Shown: piece after piece, positions 59,690 to 64,000 of the stretch
How the letters are laid out: each line of letters begins with the position of its first letter
Numbering within the stretch: the stretch's first letter is position 1
Assembly (NCBI GenBank): GCA_050084985.1
Contig: JBITNC010000001.1
Coordinates: 82,274,001-82,338,000, forward strand
DNA length: 64,000 nt
Source: Nageia nagi
Lineage: Eukaryota > Pinophyta
Direction of reading: 5' to 3'
The notes under the pieces: model-generated
Seen by the model: the letters and a program-made list of their open reading frames with translations, nothing else
Databases searched by the model: none
Told to the model about the DNA's origin: nothing
Program-made: the position numbers and the translations under genes

Positions 59690-59860
59690 TTGGTAGCAAG
59701 AACCCCCTTAAATTCTAAGGTGGTAGGAATTACTTACCCCCTTAAAAGTATAAGGTGGTGGCAGTACCTTCCCCCTTAAAGTATTTGGTAGTGGGGTTTT
59801 TTAGCCCCCTTAATGTATAAGGTGCTAGGTTATACCTACCACTTTTGACACCTAAAATTA
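59690..59860. repeat. ~45-bp repeats with CCCCCTTAA
   Basis: Four imperfect copies built from CCCCCTTAAA-GTATAAGGTGGTGG, with TTAAAGTATTTGGTAGTGG as a variant. Confidence 0.7.
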
Positions 59861-59945
59861 ATCCCCTTAACATAGTTGCACTTAGGTGTAACTTTACACA
59901 CACATATAATCATATTTTACCCTATTATCATATATTTCTCAAGTT

Positions 59946-60401
59946 GTGTTCTTATATTTTATGTTAGGTACATCAAAATGGATTCAATCAATATTTAAAA
60001 GATCAAATGGTAATATCACACCTAATATAAATGTAAGTATCTATAACATATGGAAAGAATATCAAGATTACATATTGATAATCAATACCCTACTCTTGAG
60101 TATTTCTAAACTTTGCCTATTGAGATTGGAATCTCGTTATTACTCAAGCAAATATTTATTATCCATATTTGTGATCATATGTTTGGTTCAATTTATCATC
60201 ATATTTTTTTTATCATTGATCCTAGTTGGTGAGCCTAATTCTATAAGAATGTTAGCATCCACACTCACATTTGTGCCCATGCTAAGCTCTCAAAGATTAG
60301 GTCTCGTGCTAGTATTCCTTCTACAATTGGCCTTAGGGTTCACACAACAAGGTTATTACTCTTCAATAAGTTCATCCATCATTTTCTTGAATACAACATA
60401 G
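59946..60401 (+). other. Isolated open frame, 151 codons, unknown
   Basis: A frame with two hydrophobic stretches (LLSIFVIICLVQFIIIFFLS near the middle; LGLVLVFLLQLALGF near the end). Composition is that of translated AT-rich DNA. It starts at an ATG or alternative start, has no recognisable domain and no conserved neighbours. It may be chance or a membrane-protein relic. Confidence 0.15.
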
Positions 60402-60870
60402 ATAATGACACATAGGTATTTATATTTCACTTGATTTCTTTCTTTTTAGTGTGTGTAGCTTATTTTACATCTTAACATCAATGCACTTTTGTTATTCTAT
60501 TATTGCATTGTTATATTCCCTCATTCATGTATATTTATTTAAGTAAATTAGCCTAGATAAATCATACTTAAATGTTTATGTATTCTTTTAGAATTGCACT
60601 CTGACTTGGGGTAACACACTATCATTCTTTTATTCTTTCATTCTTTTCAACAAATTCTTTCTATTCCAACTTCCCTCCCTTTCACATATAATTTGAGTCT
60701 TCTACTAGTCTTAAGTTTGAAGGATTTTGGGTGTTGTCAACATTTGACTATTGTATATATAAGTCTTGGTCTTTCATATTTTACCTTATAAATTTCTATT
60801 CAAAGTTTAGCATATGTTATAATAACTCCCGAAGGTATAAACCTTAAGTCATCTTAGCAATCAAAAGAGC
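60402..60870. other. AT-rich spacer
   Basis: Nothing recognised. Confidence 0.4.
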
Positions 60871-60889
60871 TAGGTATTGTATGCATAGA

Positions 60890-61335
60890 AGAGTCATGTC
60901 CAGGAGTTGTTGTAAATACATATCCAAGAGTTGTTGTAAATACATTTTTGGGAGTTGTTGTAAATATAATATCTAGGAGTTGTTGTAAAAGTGAATCCAA
61001 GTTATGTTCAAATAGTTAGCAAGAGATGCCCAGAAGTAAATAGAACCCATCGATTTTCAATAGTGACATCATCATTTTTGGCTAAAATCAACAAGTCCCA
61101 AAATAAGTAATGGCTAGTGAAGATTTATGAAGAAGTAAATAGAACCATTAATTTTCAACAATAACATCATCATTTTTGGCTAAAATTAATGGGTCTCAGA
61201 AGAAGTAATGGCAAGTGAAGATTCATGAAGATACCAAATAAAGCCAATCAATTTTGAATGATGATGTCAGAACTTTTAGCCAAAATCAATAGGTACTAAG
61301 GAGAGATAGATCATAAATAGAGCTCGAAGAAAAGA
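60890..61335. repeat. Two adjacent tandem-repeat blocks
   Basis: 60898-60995: four copies of AGGAGTTGTTGTAAATA with ACATATCC-type linkers, about 28-30 bp apart. 61020-61330: three copies of a ~110-bp unit with AGAAGTAAATAGAACC, TCAATTTT/CGATTTTCAA, GACATCATCATTTTTGGCTA and AAAATCAACAAGTCCCAAA-like blocks. Confidence 0.75.
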
Positions 61336-62408
61336 AATAGAACCTACCAGACTAAGGTGAGAGTAATGGGTAAGAAGTAACACCTAGGTACACTTGATCT
61401 TAAGTGTTAGACCCCTAAGGCCCTGCTAATGTGTCGACTTCAACTCAATTCCACATAATAAGTGGTAGTTTCTTCTTGAACTAACTTGGTATATTATTCA
61501 TCACCCCCATTAATCTATTCAATCAGAACTATAGTATGGATCATCAATGGTTGTATAAAAGTAGATGATTATCGATAAAGCACAGTGCCCTATCAAATTA
61601 TAGACAAGTACTTGTTCAATTAGCTTTAGTACCATCTTCAACCAACTACAGGACAAAGTAGGAGCAGTAAATGACATTTCAAGAAGATTATGTCTTAATG
61701 GATATGACTATTGAAAAATTGCAAATTTTTAAATGAGCATGCTATTGGTACTTATTCACTATGTAATCTACCATAGTTCTAATATTTATTGTAAATAGTT
61801 TTCTTCACCAGCTTCAAGTAAGATGAGTAATTATGTATATTGATGATAGAAAATAACCTAGGAAGGCATGTAAATGTATAAATGGTAGACTGTTAGAAAT
61901 CAATATGGTCGAACATTTTAACAAATTTGCCTAGGTCTGTAAGGTGCTTTCATACATGATAATGCAAATAGATAATGCTTTACCCTCTTGAAACAAGTGG
62001 TTATTTATTGCTTCTATGAATATTATGTATGGAATGTTGTCTTAAATTATGGCTATGTATTATGATTGCGAGACCCCAAGGGTAAGATAGCACACTATTT
62101 TTAATCTTATATATGGATTGTTGCCTATGCTACAATGCTCGCATAGTGCAGTTCTTATTTAAATTTTTTAGTTTAATGTGTTTATCTCTTTCCAATAACT
62201 CTCTACCTTTTATCTCTTTCATGTTACTTTAAACTTTTACAATAGATAGGAACCAGCCTCTAACCTAGAGATTGAGTAGAAAACCAACACGAGTGCATTC
62301 CCACCACCTTCTACTCTTTAAAGGGACCTATTATTATTAGTAATGGAGAACTCGATTAGACCAAACCCTTTGAGGTTACATTATATCGATCAACATTAAA
62401 AAATTCCA
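61336..62408 (+). other. Probable 5' LTR region of a gypsy element (left end unresolved)
   Basis: Precedes a good primer binding site at 62413 and should include the 5' LTR ending ...TTCCA near 62408. A TGTTAGAAATC at about 61891 is one possible start. No partner LTR lies in the window, so the boundary is not fixed. Confidence 0.35.
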
Positions 62409-62412
62409 TTTT

Positions 62413-62436
62413 TGGTATGCTCGATGGGACACGAAC
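62413..62436 (+). other. Candidate primer binding site
   Basis: Begins TGGTATGCTCGATGGG and ends ACACGAAC. The TGG start (matching the CCA end of tRNA) and the CGAAC matching a T-loop sequence fit an elongator tRNA primer. It lies about 370 bp before gag, as expected. Confidence 0.55.
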
Positions 62437-62712
62437 TAAAATTCCATATTTAACGGATGTAAATAGGCCAAATAGCCTTATTTGGTGTGCTATCAATTAG
62501 ATTCTTTAAATTTATAAGGTTGTTTTGACCTTATTGGTGACTCTACTATCAACTAATTAGTATTTCAAAACCTAGCACCTTTAGAATGTAGACTTACTAG
62601 AAGTAGTACCAGAAATTCCCTTAGATAGCCTAGGTTTCAAGAGCTATTAATTTCTCATAAGAGGACTAGGTGAAAGATTTCTTGGGTTGTATCCCTTGTA
62701 GTTCCTTTAAGG

Positions 62713-64000
62713 GTGATCCCACTGTTAGTCGTATTTGATTCAACCCTAGAAAATCCTTCACCTGATACCAATACTTCAAGCATGGCCCAACCAACCAATT
62801 TTTTTGCTTGGAATACTGGTCATCTTTTGGTCATTGCTGCTAACTCTCTTGCTATACCTCAAGCAACATTTAAAGTTTTGCCTAAGTATGATGGGTATGG
62901 TAAAACACTATATGAACATTATCAATATGTATCTTTGTTAGCTTCAAGCTTTGATATCACAAATAAAATGATGATGACTAGGTTATTATCATACTCTTTT
63001 GAAGGCAAAGCAGTTGAATGGTTTAGAACTCTCACACCAATCTATAAATTCATGGGAAGAGTTATGTTAGGCTTTAATTAAAATATTTACTGCAGATGGT
63101 GATGATAGTAGATTCTTTAGCCTTATAGCATGTATTAAAATATTTTCTCATGAGTTTATTTATGATTTCAATATCAGATTTGAGAGAACATAGAAATATA
63201 TTTTAGTAAGAATTATACCAACAAGTGCATAAGCTCTAGTATATTATAGGAAGCCCTTTCTCCTAGACCTTAATATGCTCATTGTTATGTCAGAAGATAC
63301 CTTCCCAAATGTTTACCAGATAGTAAAAACTTTTAAAGATACCTTGTTATCCTTTAAAAAGATGCTACCTTGAACCATTATGCCATTATTACCTAATTTA
63401 CCTCCTAAACAAGTCCCACAAATTGTTCATCTTGGAGTTTTAGCCTTACCACCTCCTCCTAAACCTATCTTCTAGAATTAGATACCAACATTACCTACTC
63501 CTGCATCAACTAGTACTATTACTGATCTTAAGTCTCAAGAAGAGGAAAGAATAAGGTAATTGTAGGTAACTATTAGGAACCTTACCAATAAGCTCACTTT
63601 GAAAGAAAGGTAGAATCAAGGTTTCAATTGCAAAAGATATGATAACCATTATCAACCTAGATTTTAGCCTAAGATGAACCAGCTAGAACAATCAAGTGTT
63701 ACCAAAATAATTGAAAATGCTATTATAATAAATTCTATAAAAAATGATGCTCTAAGCATTACAGAATGGTGCTTCCCATGTTTAGCTCCTCATTTTCCAA
63801 ACTCATGTGTTGTTTATAAACATTAGTATTTAGGATTACATTCAAACCAAATGGTGAAACCTGCTGTTGATCTCACCATGGTAAATTTTTGACTTTTGAG
63901 ATATGTTGGAGAATAAGCCAATTGTATTCAAAATAGAGCTTCCCCTTCAATGGCTCTACAACAACTCCAAAATACTCAACAAAATTAAGTATCTATTCCA
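62713..64000 (+). pseudogene. Ty3/gypsy gag relic at the window edge
   Basis: The open piece 62713-63081 (likely start ATG 62782) reads MAQPTNFFAWN, then ATFKVLPKYDGYGKTLYEHY, YVSLLASSFDITNKMMMTRL and FEGKAVEWFRTL, the capsid region of plant gypsy elements. After a frameshift, capsid-like pieces continue with IACIKIFSHEFIYDFNIRF, then a Pro-rich linker and WCFPCLAPHFPNSC near 63770-63805, which may be a degraded zinc motif. At least eight stops. Cut by the window end, so pol may follow outside. Confidence 0.7.

Noticed and set aside
59946-60401. Possible membrane-protein gene
   Set aside because: Hydrophobic stretches are common in translated AT-rich DNA. There is no family match, no conserved start context and it sits among minisatellites. 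Kept only as a low-confidence frame.

Overview
This window is nuclear DNA of a land plant with a large, repeat-swollen, AT-rich genome. The evidence is a spliced plant protein phosphatase 2C gene with a 4.8-kb intron, Ty1/copia and Ty3/gypsy (Tat-type) LTR retrotransposons, hAT transposase relics, a plant-mobile-domain relic and many decayed plant PLS-type pentatricopeptide (PPR) pieces. A gymnosperm or similar giant-genome lineage fits the density of old LTR elements and long introns, but that is inference. Nothing in the window looks bacterial, organellar or CRISPR-like, and I saw no tRNA or rRNA gene.

Layout. Positions 400-5165 (+) hold a decayed hAT transposase split by about 2.45 kb of foreign sequence that carries seven ~50-bp hairpin repeats. 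Positions 5871-12423 (-) hold the only conventional host gene: a PP2C whose N-terminus and downstream exons resemble the plant PP2C/cyclic-nucleotide-binding/kinase fusion protein. Exons 1-2 (the phosphatase) are intact. Exon 3 has an in-frame stop, exon 4 a frameshift, and no later exon was found. Its first intron is filled with a ~180-bp tandem array, a LINE RNase H fragment and a hAT fragment, and its upstream region has a ~208-bp tandem duplication.

Positions 13560-15065 (+) are an old copia relic, into which a complete 9,026-bp copia element inserted (15071-24096, target duplication GTTAT). Its two 471-bp LTRs look identical, so it is young. Its gag-pol frame has one premature stop in the integrase core. 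The element has a 3.3-kb leader with a GC-rich block and seven 78-bp repeats, and a 3' region with five hairpins whose stems show compensatory changes.

Positions 24102-32250 hold AT-rich sequence, a 291-bp tandem duplication, an LTR-like promoter region and a gypsy gag relic. From 32540 to about 59240 the ground state is an amplified field of PPR-gene fragments. An 18.8-kb Tat-type gypsy element on the minus strand (33452-52252, target duplication CTTCC, 837/836-bp LTRs differing at roughly a tenth of positions) interrupts it. This element carries gag, protease, RT, two RNase H domains and integrase on the minus strand, and a decayed plant-mobile-domain gene in antisense between pol and the 3' LTR. 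Positions 56770-59240 form a higher-order tandem repeat. Minisatellites follow, and the window ends in the leader and gag of another decayed gypsy element (62413-64000, +).

Reading the insertions in order gives a relative history. PPR amplification came first, then the gypsy insertion. Separately, the old copia relic was followed by the very recent copia insertion.
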